64,000 nt of DNA. Source: UBA1268 sp965662195. Lineage in GTDB: Bacteria; Planctomycetota; Planctomycetia; Pirellulales; UBA1268. Positions 22,991 to 37,061 of this stretch are shown one piece after another. Within the stretch, counting starts at the first letter, position 1. Each line of letters starts with the position of its first letter. Made by a program: the position numbers and the translations under genes. The DNA lies in NCBI GenBank assembly GCA_965662195.1, contig CBFIHA010000002.1:1-64000 (forward strand). The letters are read 5' to 3'. A model generated the notes under the pieces. That model ran no database searches. It was not told the origin of the DNA and worked only from the letters and a program-made list of their open reading frames with translations.

Positions 22991-25900
22991 ATGGCAACCA
23001 GCGCTGTTCGCCGACTCCAGCCCACCGAAATCCGTGCCTTCGGCAGCAACCGCAGCAGCCATTCCATGCCCGATCTGACTGAGATTCAGACGCGGTTCTA
23101 CGAGGCCTTCCTGCAGCAGGACATCCCGCAGGGCAAGCGGAAGGACCAGGGCATTGAGGGCGTGCTCCAAGAGATCTTTCCGATCGAGAGCTACGACAAG
23201 ACCGTCCGGCTTGAGTATGTGCGGTATGAACTTGGCAAGCCGCGTTACGCCCCAGACGAGTGTCGCCAACTGCGGCTGACCTATGGCCGGCCGTTGCGGG
23301 TTTGGCTGCGGCTCATCCGGGAGCAGCCAATCGAAGAAGAGGTCTATCTCGGTGATATCCCCATCATGATGGGCGGGGGTGAATTCATCATCAATGGAGC
23401 CGAGCGGGTCGTTGTCAGCCAGCTGCACCGATCACCGGGCATCGACTTTGTTGCCGACACCGAGTCGACCGACCGCAAGACCTACAACTGCCGGATCATT
23501 CCCGAGCGTGGCAGCTGGATCGAGCTGAATGTCTCCAAGAAAGACACGCTGCAGGTTCGGATCGATCAAAGCGGGAAGTTTTCGGCCCTGACGTTGCTTC
23601 GGGCGATGGACCCGAAGCTCACCAGTGACGCCGACATCCTCAAGCTGTTCAACAAAACCACGGTTGAGAAGGTTGCCGGCGGTCGCAGCGTGGCCAAGCT
23701 GGAGGGCAAGGTGGCGGCCGATGACATCGTCTACCCCAAGGGCAGCGACCGGGCCGGTGAGATCATTGTCGAGGCTGGCGGCACGATCTCCCGCGACAAG
23801 TCCGAGCTGATCTGTACGTCCGGCCTGAAGGCGGTTGAGTTGCTTCACGGCAACAAGGCAAACCGGCTACCGTTGATTGAAAACAGCCTGCGGGAAGATG
23901 CCGACGAGGCCCGCAAGCGAACCGCGGTCGCCCCCAGCCACCAGGACGCCCTGATTCGGATCTATCAGCGGCTGCGGCCGGGCAATCCCGCCGCCCTCGA
24001 CAAGGCGGTCACGCTGTTCGAGGAAAAGTTCAAGGACACCAATCGCTACCGGCTGGGCCGAGTCGGCCGGTTCCGGATCAACCGTAAATTGGGCCTGTCG
24101 GTCCCCGAGACCGAGATGACGCTCCGGGCCGACGATCTTGTGGCCGCGATTCGCTACATCCTGGAACTGATGGACAGCGACAACGAATCGGTCGAGGTGG
24201 ATGACATTGATCACCTCGGTAACCGTCGGCTACGGACGATCGATGAACTCGCCAGCGACGAACTTCGCAAGGGGTTCCTCAAGCTCCGGCGAACCGTCCA
24301 GGAGCGGATGAGCCTGAAGGATGTCACCGAGATGACGCCCCGATCGCTGATCAACCCCAAGAGCATCTCAGCAGCGATCGAGTACTTCTTTGGTCGCGGT
24401 GAACTTTCGCAGGTGGTCGACCAGACCAACCCGCTGTCGATGCTGACCCACGAGCGGCGGCTGTCGGCACTTGGACCGGGAGGCCTCAACCGGAAGCGGG
24501 CCGGGTTCGAGGTGCGAGACGTGCACATTTCGCACTACGGCCGAATCTGCCCAATCGAGACACCGGAAGGAACCAACATTGGGCTGATCTCCAGTCTCGC
24601 GATCTATTCCGGAGTCGACTCCTACGGTTTTCTGGTGACGCCGTACCGCAAGGTTTCAAAGTGCAAACTGCTCGACGACGTCGTCTGGCTGCGGGCCGAC
24701 GAAGAGCATGAGGCCTACCTGGCGCCGGCTGACGCGCCGGTGACCAACGGAAGGGTGCACGGTGAGACGATCGTCGCCCGCCATCGTGGTGACTTCGTGC
24801 TGGTACCGGCAGACAAGATCGAATACATCGACGTCGCCCCCAGCCAGATGGTCGGCGTCTCAGCCGGTCTGATTCCGTTCCTGGAGCATGATGACGCCAA
24901 TCGGGCCTTGATGGGCTCCAACATGCAGCGGCAGGCAGTGCCCCTGCTGGTGACTGAACCGCCGATCGTGGCGACGGGAATGGAGCGGGATGTGGCCGCC
25001 AACTCGGGCCTGCTGGTACGGGCCGCCCGAAAGGGAACCATCAGCTACGTCGATGCCGAAACGATCGAGATCAACGGCAGCGACGTCTACAAATTGCGGA
25101 AATATGTCGGCCTCAACGAACGGACCTGCCAGAACCAGAAGCCGATCGTGCAACTGGGCCAAAAGGTTGAAAAGGGAGAGGTGATCGCCGACGGTGCTGC
25201 CACCTTCAGGGGCGAACTGGCGCTTGGCCGCAACGTCCTGGTCGGCTTCATGGCCTGGGACGGCTTCAACTTTGAAGACGCCATTATCATCAGCGAGGAA
25301 CTGGTCGAGGCCGATGTGTACACCTCGATTCACATTGAAGAGTACGACATCGAGATCCGCGACACGAAACTCGGCCGGGAGGAATTCACCCGCGACATTC
25401 CCAATGTCGGTGAGCGGGCTCTGCACAACCTCGACGAGGGGGGCATTGTCCGGATCGGCACCTATGTCAGGCCCGGTGACATTCTGGTGGGCAAGGTCTC
25501 GCCGAAAAGCAAGACCGAACTGACGCCTGAGGAAAAACTGTTGCACGCAATCTTCGGCCGGGCCGGCGAAGACGTGAAGAACGACTCGCTCGAGGTACCG
25601 TCCGGTGTCGAGGGCATCGTCATCGCCACCGAAAAGTTTGCCCGGCAGATGAGCCTTTCAGAGGAGGAGCGACGGGACTTTCAGAAGCAGGTCAAGGATG
25701 CGGAAACCGAGGGCAATCTGCTGATTGCCGAGGCCTTCGGTGCACTGGTTGCTGAGATTGAGAAGGTTTTGCAGAAGCCCCTTTCGGCACCCGACGGCAG
25801 CCCGCTGGTCCGTAATCAGGATCACAAGGTGGTGGCTGAACGGGCCGCCGCATTCAAACTCGACGACCTTGACATCCGCTCGCCACAGCGGAAAGCCGAC

Positions 25901-26743
25901 ATCGACAAACTCGCCAAAACCCTCTGGCCTACCGTCGAAGAAGCGATCGACGCCAAGGACCGGCGGCTCAACAGCATGAAGCGTGGCGACGAATTGCGTC
26001 CCGGCGTACTCCAGATGGTGAAGGTCTATGTCGCCGCCAAACGGGTGATCTCGGTGGGCGACAAGATGGCCGGCAGGCACGGCAACAAGGGCGTGATTGC
26101 AAAGATTCTTCCCAAGGAGGACATGCCCTTCCTGGCCGATGGTACCCCGGTGCAGATCATGCTCAACCCGCTGGGAGTGCCGAGCCGGATGAACGTCGGG
26201 CAGATTCTTGAGACCCATCTCGGCTGGGCCGGCAAAATCCTCGGGTTCCAGGCGGTCACGCCGGTCTTTGACGGTGCCAGTGAAGAGGAAATCAACCAGA
26301 TGCTTGCTGATGCCGGATTGCCCCGGCATGGCAAGGCCCAACTGTTCGACGGCCGCACCGGTGAGTCGCTGGAGCAGGAGACGACGGTGGGCTACATCTA
26401 CATGCTCAAACTGCATCATCTGGTCGACGACAAGGTTCATGCCCGGTCAACAGGCCCCTACTCGCTGATCACCCAGCAACCGCTGGGGGGCAAGGCTCGC
26501 TTCGGCGGCCAACGGTTTGGCGAAATGGAGGTCTGGGCTCTCGAGGCCTACGGGGCCGCCTACATTCTGCAAGAACTCCTGACCGTCAAGAGCGATGACG
26601 TCGAAGGCCGGACAAAGATTTACGAGAGCATGGTCAAGGGTGAGAACACGCTTGAAGCCGGCACGCCGGCGAGCTTTGATGTTCTCACCAATGAAATTCG
26701 GGGGCTTGCCCTCAACATGCAACTCGAAAAACGTCGGGTCTAG
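22991..26743 (+). CDS. rpoB: DNA-directed RNA polymerase subunit beta
   Basis: A 1250-residue polymerase subunit; the ATG at 22991 has GAGGAG before it. The rifampicin region reads LSQVVDQTNPLSMLTHERRL, where D516, H526 and S531 (E. coli numbering) are kept but N518 is Thr. Downstream are CPIETPEGTNIGLISSLAIY, the catalytic-region GRHGNKGVIAKILP, and the end domain with GGQRFGEMEVWALEAYGAA. It forms the operon with rpoC, about 120 bases apart. Length is near that of other bacteria without large insertions. Confidence 0.97.
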   Translation: MATSAVRRLQPTEIRAFGSNRSSHSMPDLTEIQTRFYEAFLQQDIPQGKRKDQGIEGVLQEIFPIESYDKTVRLEYVRYELGKPRYAPDECRQLRLTYGRPLRVWLRLIREQPIEEEVYLGDIPIMMGGGEFIINGAERVVVSQLHRSPGIDFVADTESTDRKTYNCRIIPERGSWIELNVSKKDTLQVRIDQSGKFSALTLLRAMDPKLTSDADILKLFNKTTVEKVAGGRSVAKLEGKVAADDIVYPKGSDRAGEIIVEAGGTISRDKSELICTSGLKAVELLHGNKANRLPLIENSLREDADEARKRTAVAPSHQDALIRIYQRLRPGNPAALDKAVTLFEEKFKDTNRYRLGRVGRFRINRKLGLSVPETEMTLRADDLVAAIRYILELMDSDNESVEVDDIDHLGNRRLRTIDELASDELRKGFLKLRRTVQERMSLKDVTEMTPRSLINPKSISAAIEYFFGRGELSQVVDQTNPLSMLTHERRLSALGPGGLNRKRAGFEVRDVHISHYGRICPIETPEGTNIGLISSLAIYSGVDSYGFLVTPYRKVSKCKLLDDVVWLRADEEHEAYLAPADAPVTNGRVHGETIVARHRGDFVLVPADKIEYIDVAPSQMVGVSAGLIPFLEHDDANRALMGSNMQRQAVPLLVTEPPIVATGMERDVAANSGLLVRAARKGTISYVDAETIEINGSDVYKLRKYVGLNERTCQNQKPIVQLGQKVEKGEVIADGAATFRGELALGRNVLVGFMAWDGFNFEDAIIISEELVEADVYTSIHIEEYDIEIRDTKLGREEFTRDIPNVGERALHNLDEGGIVRIGTYVRPGDILVGKVSPKSKTELTPEEKLLHAIFGRAGEDVKNDSLEVPSGVEGIVIATEKFARQMSLSEEERRDFQKQVKDAETEGNLLIAEAFGALVAEIEKVLQKPLSAPDGSPLVRNQDHKVVAERAAAFKLDDLDIRSPQRKADIDKLAKTLWPTVEEAIDAKDRRLNSMKRGDELRPGVLQMVKVYVAAKRVISVGDKMAGRHGNKGVIAKILPKEDMPFLADGTPVQIMLNPLGVPSRMNVGQILETHLGWAGKILGFQAVTPVFDGASEEEINQMLADAGLPRHGKAQLFDGRTGESLEQETTVGYIYMLKLHHLVDDKVHARSTGPYSLITQQPLGGKARFGGQRFGEMEVWALEAYGAAYILQELLTVKSDDVEGRTKIYESMVKGENTLEAGTPASFDVLTNEIRGLALNMQLEKRRV

Positions 26744-26864
26744 ACCAACTATCTCTGGGCGGTTCGCCGGACCACGTCGTCCGGCAACCCTCGGTTCACG
26801 TTTCCGTTTTTAACACCCCATCAGCCGCCGACCCCAGCAGCCTTTTTTCCAGGGAGACCTCTCC

Positions 26865-31238
<4,374 letters not shown>

Positions 31239-31538
31239 GCGGGCGGGCGGTTCTCGAGCCAGGCTGGGCTTTCCTCAGCGAGTGCCGGGATGCCCTCAGC
31301 ATTGCTTGTTAATCTTGCGGATTCGCGCTGACCAGCAGGATAAAACCCGGAGCGTACACTTTGATGGTGCGCCCGCGCGTCTACCTTCAAAAAAAGCCAA
31401 TTCTTCGAAGCCCGAAACGCAAGCTGAGGGGAGCCGCGTTTTTACTCAGGAACCTCATTCCCTCGGCTCGCGGCTCGGGCTCCTCGGAGTATGGTTCCGC
31501 TCAGCGCAACTTCAAAAGCTTGGTGCGAGGGTTATCCG
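31239..31538. other. rpoC-CHAD spacer with dispersed element copy B
   Basis: No gene is seen. Most of it is copy B of the dispersed element, placed directly in front of the CHAD gene. A short GC-rich stretch right after rpoC (31240-31310) may hold an imperfect hairpin, but no clear terminator. Confidence 0.45.
31364..31525 (+). repeat. Dispersed element, copy B
   Basis: The plus-strand match of copy A at 10800-10955 (which is inverted). Shared blocks include GCCCGAAACGCAAGCTGAGG, CCGCGTTTTT, CATTCCCTCGGCTCGCG and GGTTCCGCTCAGCGCA. As in copy A, the two arms around the central T-run can pair. It ends within about 15-30 bases of the CHAD start. Confidence 0.65.
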
Positions 31539-32513
31539 ATGAAGACGCCGGCTGCCACAGAGGCCGATCGCACCCTACCAGCGGTTCAGGTCGCCAATGT
31601 CGAGCACTCAGAAGAGCGACCTGGCTCCGCAGCAGGCCGGCCCGCCGGGACGGTGGCGGTCACGAAATTGCGGGAACGGCTCGCTGTCGTCTGGCGGGAG
31701 ATCGGTGAGGCGGGTGACCCGCTGGCTGGCCCAGAAGCCGTTCACCGGCTGCGGGTGGCAACCCGGCGATCACTCGCCGCCCTCACCGCCTTTGCACCGC
31801 TGCTGCCGACTGGAAGGCGGCAGCGATTCGGGCAACGGCTCCGGCAGATCAGACGGGCCGCCGGCGAAGCCCGCGACCTTGACGTGCTGATCGACCGGCT
31901 GCGGCAGCAGTGGCCGGCTGCCACTGCTGCTTCCCCGGCAGCAGCCGCGGCGGAAAAGCTGATCGAACTGCTCACCGAGCATCAGATCGGGAGCCGTGGG
32001 CCGATCCGTGATTGCCAGGCCGAACTCGTGGCCTGGGGCTGGCCGGTCCGACAAGAACGGCTGCTGAAGGCGATCGCCGCAACCGGTCGTCCTCGGTACG
32101 GAAGCTTTGCCCGCAAGCGGCTGCAACTGGTCGCCCGAAAGTTTTTCACCACCGCCGGCCCGTTCCGAAAGGCCAGCCAGCTTCATCAGTTTCGGATCCT
32201 GGGCAAACGGCTGCGGTACAGCCTCGACCTATTCGCCGATGCCCTCTCCCCACAGCCGCGAGATCGGTGCCTGAAGCGGCTGAGAAATATGCAGGAGGCA
32301 CTCGGAGACTTTACCGATCATGCTGCAGCTGCCGATCGCTTCACCCAGCTGACCCGTGAACCGCTTGATGCCACAACCCTCGAACTGGTCGACTCGCTTC
32401 GCCGTGAAGAACATCAGTTGGCCCGCCTGGCCCGCCGCCGATTCGACACCTGGTGGACCAACGATCGCAGGAAAACACTCAAGCGACTGTTTCGGAAAGC
32501 CGTGACGTCATGA
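31539..32513 (+). CDS. CHAD domain protein
   Basis: A 324-residue soluble protein. After an N-terminal tail of about 45 residues, conserved histidine helices typical of the CHAD fold appear (EAVHRLRVATRRSLAALTAF, LRQIRRAAGEARDLDVLIDR, LHQFRILGKRLRYSLDLF, NMQEALGDFTDHAAAADRF). CHAD domains bind inorganic polyphosphate with basic residues. The stop TGA overlaps the ATG of the FGE-like gene in an ATGA, so the two are translationally coupled. The dispersed element sits in its leader. Confidence 0.88.
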   Translation: MKTPAATEADRTLPAVQVANVEHSEERPGSAAGRPAGTVAVTKLRERLAVVWREIGEAGDPLAGPEAVHRLRVATRRSLAALTAFAPLLPTGRRQRFGQRLRQIRRAAGEARDLDVLIDRLRQQWPAATAASPAAAAAEKLIELLTEHQIGSRGPIRDCQAELVAWGWPVRQERLLKAIAATGRPRYGSFARKRLQLVARKFFTTAGPFRKASQLHQFRILGKRLRYSLDLFADALSPQPRDRCLKRLRNMQEALGDFTDHAAAADRFTQLTREPLDATTLELVDSLRREEHQLARLARRRFDTWWTNDRRKTLKRLFRKAVTS

Positions 32514-33706
32514 GCCCGTCTGGTCGGTTCCAATCAGCCTCCTCCACCAACCGTCCATCGCTGGCGGGTCGGCTCCTCAACTCGACCGGGGTCCTGATCG
32601 GACTTGGTGTGCTTGCCGCCGGACTGCTCTGGGGGCTTGCCCGGCTGGCGGTCGCCCCGCCAGCCAGTCAACCGCCCGCCAGCGTCGCTGCCGGATCCCA
32701 CGACGGTGCAGGACTTGGCTTCAGCCCGACCATTCCGTCCAAGCAGCCGGCCCCGGAGCCGGCCCCCAACGGGATGGTCTGGATTCCCGGCGGCCGGTTT
32801 TCGATCGGCTGCGTCGACCCCCGAGGCCTTCCCTACGGTGGGAATCAGCCGATGGCCGACGCCCGACCGATTCATGAGGCGACCGTTGATGGCTTCTGGA
32901 TCGATACCACCGAGGTGACCAACCGGCAGTTCGCCGCCTTTGTCGAGGAGACCGGCTACGTCACCGTTGCCGAAAAGCCACCGCGGCCGGAGGATTTTCC
33001 CGGGGCACCGCCCGAGAATCTGGTAGCCGGGTCGATTGTGTTCAGCCCACCAACAACCCAGGTTCCCCTCGGGAATCACCTGCAGTGGTGGCGGTACATC
33101 CCCGGGGCGAATTGGCGGCATCCACTCGGCCCCGACTCGTCGACCGAAGGCCAGGATGACCTGCCCGTCGTCCATGTGGCGTTTGAGGACGCCGAGGCCT
33201 ACGCCGCCTGGGCTGGCAAGCGGCTGCCAACCGAGGCCGAGTGGGAGTTTGCCGCCCGCGGTGGCCGAGCCGGCAGCCTCTATCCCTGGGGAAATGAATT
33301 TCGACCCGCAGACAGCTGGTTGGCCAACACCTGGCAGGGCCGGTTTCCGTTTGAGAACACGGCCGAGGATGGCTTTCCTGGCGTCGCTCCGGTCGGCCAA
33401 TACCCCGCCAACGGGTACGGTCTGTACGATGTCTCGGGCAATGTCTGGGAGTGGTGTGCCGACTGGTACCGGCCCGACACCTACGCTGAGCAGGTCGCCG
33501 GCCATCTTTCCGCAGCTAATCCCCAGGGACCAGCCGACAGCTTCGACCCTCAAGAACCGGGTATTCCCAAGCGGGTGCAGCGGGGAGGATCGTTTCTCTG
33601 CACCGAGCAGTATTGCTCCCGCTACATCCTCGGCACCCGGGGCAAGGGTGAGGTCTCTTCCGGCTGTAATCACCTCGGCTTCCGCTGCGTGCGGGACGCC
33701 GAGTAG
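32510..33706 (+). CDS. Formylglycine-generating enzyme family protein, membrane-anchored
   Basis: A 398-residue protein. An N-terminal membrane anchor (STGVLIGLGVLAAGLLWGLA) is followed by the FGE domain (NGMVWIPGGRFSIGC, IDTTEVTNRQFAAFVEETGY, RLPTEAEWEFAARGG, DVSGNVWEWCADWY). The C-terminal catalytic region reads GGSFLCTEQYCSRY, with both active-site cysteines of true sulfatase-modifying enzymes, and ends HLGFRCVRDAE. True FGE converts a sulfatase Cys to formylglycine; planctomycetes hold many sulfatases, though none is in this window. It overlaps the CHAD gene. Confidence 0.93.
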   Translation: MSPSGRFQSASSTNRPSLAGRLLNSTGVLIGLGVLAAGLLWGLARLAVAPPASQPPASVAAGSHDGAGLGFSPTIPSKQPAPEPAPNGMVWIPGGRFSIGCVDPRGLPYGGNQPMADARPIHEATVDGFWIDTTEVTNRQFAAFVEETGYVTVAEKPPRPEDFPGAPPENLVAGSIVFSPPTTQVPLGNHLQWWRYIPGANWRHPLGPDSSTEGQDDLPVVHVAFEDAEAYAAWAGKRLPTEAEWEFAARGGRAGSLYPWGNEFRPADSWLANTWQGRFPFENTAEDGFPGVAPVGQYPANGYGLYDVSGNVWEWCADWYRPDTYAEQVAGHLSAANPQGPADSFDPQEPGIPKRVQRGGSFLCTEQYCSRYILGTRGKGEVSSGCNHLGFRCVRDAE

Positions 33707-33729
33707 CGGTCGCGGCCCGGGATGTGGGC

Positions 33730-35484
33730 TCAGGCGTTGCGGTTCTTTGCCAGCAGTTTCCGCAGGCCGGCGAGGGTACGGGTGTTGGCGATGTCCTTCG
33801 CCTCCAAGCCGGCACGGCGGGCCTGGAGAATGCCACACCGCATCAGGTCGAGACCATGGATTGAGTGGGCATCAGTCGAGATCGCGAGCATGGCCCCGGC
33901 TCGCTTGGCCGCGGCGGCAAGGGTGTCATCGAGATCCAGCCGCCACGGGTTGGCATTGATCTCAAGGCAGGTGCCGGTGGCTCCCGCCGCCTCGATCACC
34001 TCCTGCATGTCGACCTCGTAGGCCGGGCGACGGTTGATCAGTCTGCCGGTCGGGTGGCCGATGCAGGAGACGGCTGGGTTGTTGATTGCCTCGAGGATCC
34101 GGGCGGTGATCTGTTCACGGGACTGCTGCTGGCCGTAGTGCAGACTGGCCACGACCCAGTCAGCCTCGGCCAGCAGATCATCGGGCAGATCGAGTCCCCC
34201 CTTCTCAAGCATGTCGACCTCGATGCCCTTGAGCACCACCAGGGGCGGCTTGCCATCGCTGGCGAGCGATTCGTTGAGTCGGTCGATGTCCCGCCATTGC
34301 TTTCGGAGCCGTTTCTCATCGAGCCCGTGGGCCATCGTCACCCGCTTGCCATGATCGGTGATGGCGATGTAGGAGAGCCCCCGGTCGATCGCCGCGGCAA
34401 CCATTTCGGAGAGCGTCGCCTCGCCGTCGGTAGCGGTGGTATGCATGTGCAGGTCGCCACGGATGTCATCGAGGGTGACCAGGTCGGGCAGGTTGCCGGC
34501 TGCGGCCAGGTCAAACTCGCCCCGTCCTTCGCGGAGTTCCGGTGGAATCCAGGGCAGGCCCACCGCCTCGTAGACCTCGGCCTCGGTGGCCCCAGCCAGC
34601 GGGGTGGAGGCCCCGTCGAGCCGGGTCACACCATATTCATTGATCGACAGTCCCCGGTCGCGGGCCCGGCCCCGCAGCCGCACATTGTGCTCTTTCGATC
34701 CCGTGAAATACTGCCAGGCTGCGCCGAACGACTCTCCCCGGACAACCCGGAGATCAATCTGCACATCCCGTGGCCCGCGAATACTGGTCTTGGTCTCGCC
34801 CCGCAGCAGCACATCACCCGCCGACTCCCAGGCGACCAGGTGGTCCATCACCGTTCCCGGCTCATCACTTTCAGCCAACAGATCAATGTCACCGACCGTC
34901 TCGCGGCCCCGCCGCCAACTGCCGGCCGCCTCGACCCGCCGGGCCACCGGGCATTGCCGCATCCAGGCAAGGAGTTCCTGCACGATCGCGTCGGCCTCAT
35001 TCCAGAGCAGCCGGCTGTGTTCCGGATCCTGGGCGAAGGCGAGGTTGGCCAGGATGGCCGACTCGGTCTTTGCGCCGAAGCCTTTCACGTCGCGAACCCG
35101 TCCTGCCCGACAGGCGTCAGCTAAATCGTCAAGTGAGTTGATCGTCAATGAATCAACCAACTGCTTGACCTTCTTCGGCCCCAGGCCCGGCACCCGCATC
35201 AGATCGAACACAACCTGCGGCACCTCTGCCTCAAGCTGCTCAAGCAGCGGAAGCTGCTGGCCGCCCAGCAGCGTCTCGATCTTGGCTGCCAGGTCCTTGC
35301 CAATGCCCTCAAGATCGGTGAGCGAACGGTCCGCTGATTGACGGATCGCCGCCAGCGGCTCGACCGTTCCCTTCACCTGCCGGGCGGCGTTCCGGTAGGC
35401 CCGCACCCGGAACACGTTGCTGCCTTGGTATTCGAGGAGATCGGCGACATGATCAAAGACGGCGGCGATCTCGGCGTTGCTCAC
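33730..35484 (-). CDS. polX: DNA polymerase X family protein with PHP domain
   Basis: A 584-residue protein. Order of domains: a helix-hairpin-helix 8-kDa part (NVFRVRAYRNAARQVKG, DLEGIGKDLAAKI, RVPGLGPKKVKQL, VKGFGAKTESAI), a nucleotidyltransferase core (AAGSWRRGRETVGDIDLLAE), and a C-terminal PHP phosphoesterase starting GDLHMHTTATDGEATLSEM with YIAITDHGKRVTMAHGL. This is the bacterial PolX architecture, used in gap filling and base-excision repair with 3'-5' exonuclease. It begins only 9 bases after the stop of the secreted protein gene on the same strand. Confidence 0.95.
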   Translation of the reverse strand: MSNAEIAAVFDHVADLLEYQGSNVFRVRAYRNAARQVKGTVEPLAAIRQSADRSLTDLEGIGKDLAAKIETLLGGQQLPLLEQLEAEVPQVVFDLMRVPGLGPKKVKQLVDSLTINSLDDLADACRAGRVRDVKGFGAKTESAILANLAFAQDPEHSRLLWNEADAIVQELLAWMRQCPVARRVEAAGSWRRGRETVGDIDLLAESDEPGTVMDHLVAWESAGDVLLRGETKTSIRGPRDVQIDLRVVRGESFGAAWQYFTGSKEHNVRLRGRARDRGLSINEYGVTRLDGASTPLAGATEAEVYEAVGLPWIPPELREGRGEFDLAAAGNLPDLVTLDDIRGDLHMHTTATDGEATLSEMVAAAIDRGLSYIAITDHGKRVTMAHGLDEKRLRKQWRDIDRLNESLASDGKPPLVVLKGIEVDMLEKGGLDLPDDLLAEADWVVASLHYGQQQSREQITARILEAINNPAVSCIGHPTGRLINRRPAYEVDMQEVIEAAGATGTCLEINANPWRLDLDDTLAAAAKRAGAMLAISTDAHSIHGLDLMRCGILQARRAGLEAKDIANTRTLAGLRKLLAKNRNA

Positions 35485-35493
35485 GGAAGCTCA

Positions 35494-36729
35494 CTATTCC
35501 TGGACACGGGTGGGAAGCGCAGCCGTCGGATAGGACGGCTGCCACCCTTGAGCATACGGACCAGCGGGAGCCTGCGTGAACGCCGGCTGCCACTCGGCCC
35601 GGGCAGCTGGTGCCGTGGCCCGGGTCGGCCGCCACGAGGTAGTGTGGCCGGTCGGTTCCAGCAACTTCGGAAACGCCCGAGTTGAGCTGCTCGGCCCATT
35701 CCCGGGCAGGACCGGCATTTCACTGTCGCCGCGCAGCGGCGTACCGTACGAACTGCGGCTGCCACTCGTCGGGCCACTGCTCGCCGGCGGAATCGGCCGC
35801 AGGGAGGGGGGTGGCGTCGCTGCCGGGGCCTGCTGCTGTTGTGGGATACCGTCTTGGCCTCGGTTGCCACCACGAACACCATTTTCCCGGTCCACCGGCG
35901 ACTGCCCGTCGTTTCCGTTGGCGTTCCGCTGAGGCTGCTGGCCGGCCGCCTGCTGACCGGGCTGCTGCGAGAGTTCGGGGATCGGCTTCAATGATGGTGC
36001 CGGAGCGAGCACCGGCGGGCTGGTCGGCTGCGGCTGAACTGGCGCCTGGGGAGAGACATAGTTGCCACTCTGGGGCACGATCTGCTGCTGGTAGGTGGCT
36101 CCACCGGTGGCCGGCGGCAGAACCGGTTGCTGGGTCGGCACCGCCGGGGCAGCGGTGCTTCCGGCGGCCCCCCAGGCCTGAGGAGTCGTTTGTGGTGCGG
36201 CGAAGGGACTGGCGGCGGCACCCGCTGCATTGGGTGCGGTGAACGCGGCGGCCCCATAGGCCTGCGGGTTTGCTCCGGGCTGCATCTGGACATACTTGGT
36301 GGTGTAGACCGCCCGGTACTGGGTGACCGGCACGCTGACCGGTTGCTGGACGTAGTTGGTGACCAATTCCATGCATTCAACCGCGCAGCCGGTGCAGGGA
36401 TCGATCTCACAGATTGGCCGGTAGCAGGTGACAGGCACGCACTTGTACTGGGTCTGGTACGTCGTCTCGGGAACGTAGCTCACCTGCTGCACCGGCACCA
36501 TGACCGGCTGTGGTGGGGGGGGCGGGGCGGCTGGTGCAACAACGGCGGCGACCGGTGGTGGTGCCGGCACCGGTGCAACCGCGTAGGCAGGTGCAGCCTT
36601 CCTGAAGCAGCCGCAGCCGGTCCCGGAGAACAGGCTGGATAGGCAGCACTGCGCCTCGGCGACTGAAGGACCTCCACAGAGCGCTCCGGCAAACAGCAGG
36701 GCACCGATTGAAACTCGCCGCGAACGCAT
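35494..36729 (-). CDS. Secreted Pro/Gln/Ala-rich protein, planctomycete type
   Basis: A 411-residue protein from ATG at 36729 with AGGAG close before it. A signal peptide (SIGALLFAGALCGGPSVAEA) is followed by a cysteine cluster (QCCLSSLFSGTGCGCF) and a long Pro/Ala tract. Then comes a Tyr/Thr/Val segment of a kind I associate with planctomycete secreted proteins (YVPETTYQTQYKCVPVTCY, CEIDPCTGCAVECMEL, QYRAVYTTKYVQMQPG). The remaining 230 residues are low-complexity Pro, Gln, Ser and Gly. It probably belongs to the cell surface or extracellular matrix; no enzyme motif is seen. Confidence 0.75.
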   Translation of the reverse strand: MRSRRVSIGALLFAGALCGGPSVAEAQCCLSSLFSGTGCGCFRKAAPAYAVAPVPAPPPVAAVVAPAAPPPPPQPVMVPVQQVSYVPETTYQTQYKCVPVTCYRPICEIDPCTGCAVECMELVTNYVQQPVSVPVTQYRAVYTTKYVQMQPGANPQAYGAAAFTAPNAAGAAASPFAAPQTTPQAWGAAGSTAAPAVPTQQPVLPPATGGATYQQQIVPQSGNYVSPQAPVQPQPTSPPVLAPAPSLKPIPELSQQPGQQAAGQQPQRNANGNDGQSPVDRENGVRGGNRGQDGIPQQQQAPAATPPPSLRPIPPASSGPTSGSRSSYGTPLRGDSEMPVLPGNGPSSSTRAFPKLLEPTGHTTSWRPTRATAPAARAEWQPAFTQAPAGPYAQGWQPSYPTAALPTRVQE

Positions 36730-37061
36730 CGCACTCTCCTTGAGTCGGAATCGACGGGTCAGGCAAACATGCCGGGTTCTCACGTCTTCACCCCTAACGT
36801 AGGTTGCGGTCTGAAGGTACCGCCCGGAAAAAACTGGGATTCACTTCCTGAAAATTCTTTTTGGGCCAGGCATAGTCGTCACACGCCGTCCAGCCGTTCC
36901 AACCGGACAGGTTTTGCCATCGAGCCGTCCGTCGACGGAGCCATTCATGGCACTGCTGTTCGGCACGGCAGGTGCCGTTCGCAGTGGAGCTCCACTCTGG
37001 GTGGGGCGGAGCTGGCCATGTTCCGACGCCAGACGTTCACTCCGCCCAGCCTGGGCTCTGC
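36730..37061. promoter_or_regulatory. Intergenic region with several dyads
   Basis: It lies between two genes on the minus strand and carries a perfect hairpin CGGCAC/GTGCCG at 36961-36977, a palindrome GTGGAGCTCCAC at 36984-36995, and an inverted repeat GGGCGGAG/CTCCGCCC at 37004-37047. These may end the upstream operon or form operators for the secreted protein gene. No gene is seen. Confidence 0.45.

Noticed and set aside
22394..23428. Minus-strand frame over rplL and rpoB
   Set aside because: Both plus-strand genes are certain; the frame is a shadow.
33865..35124. 419-codon plus-strand frame within polX
   Set aside because: Antisense to a well-supported PolX; no domain.
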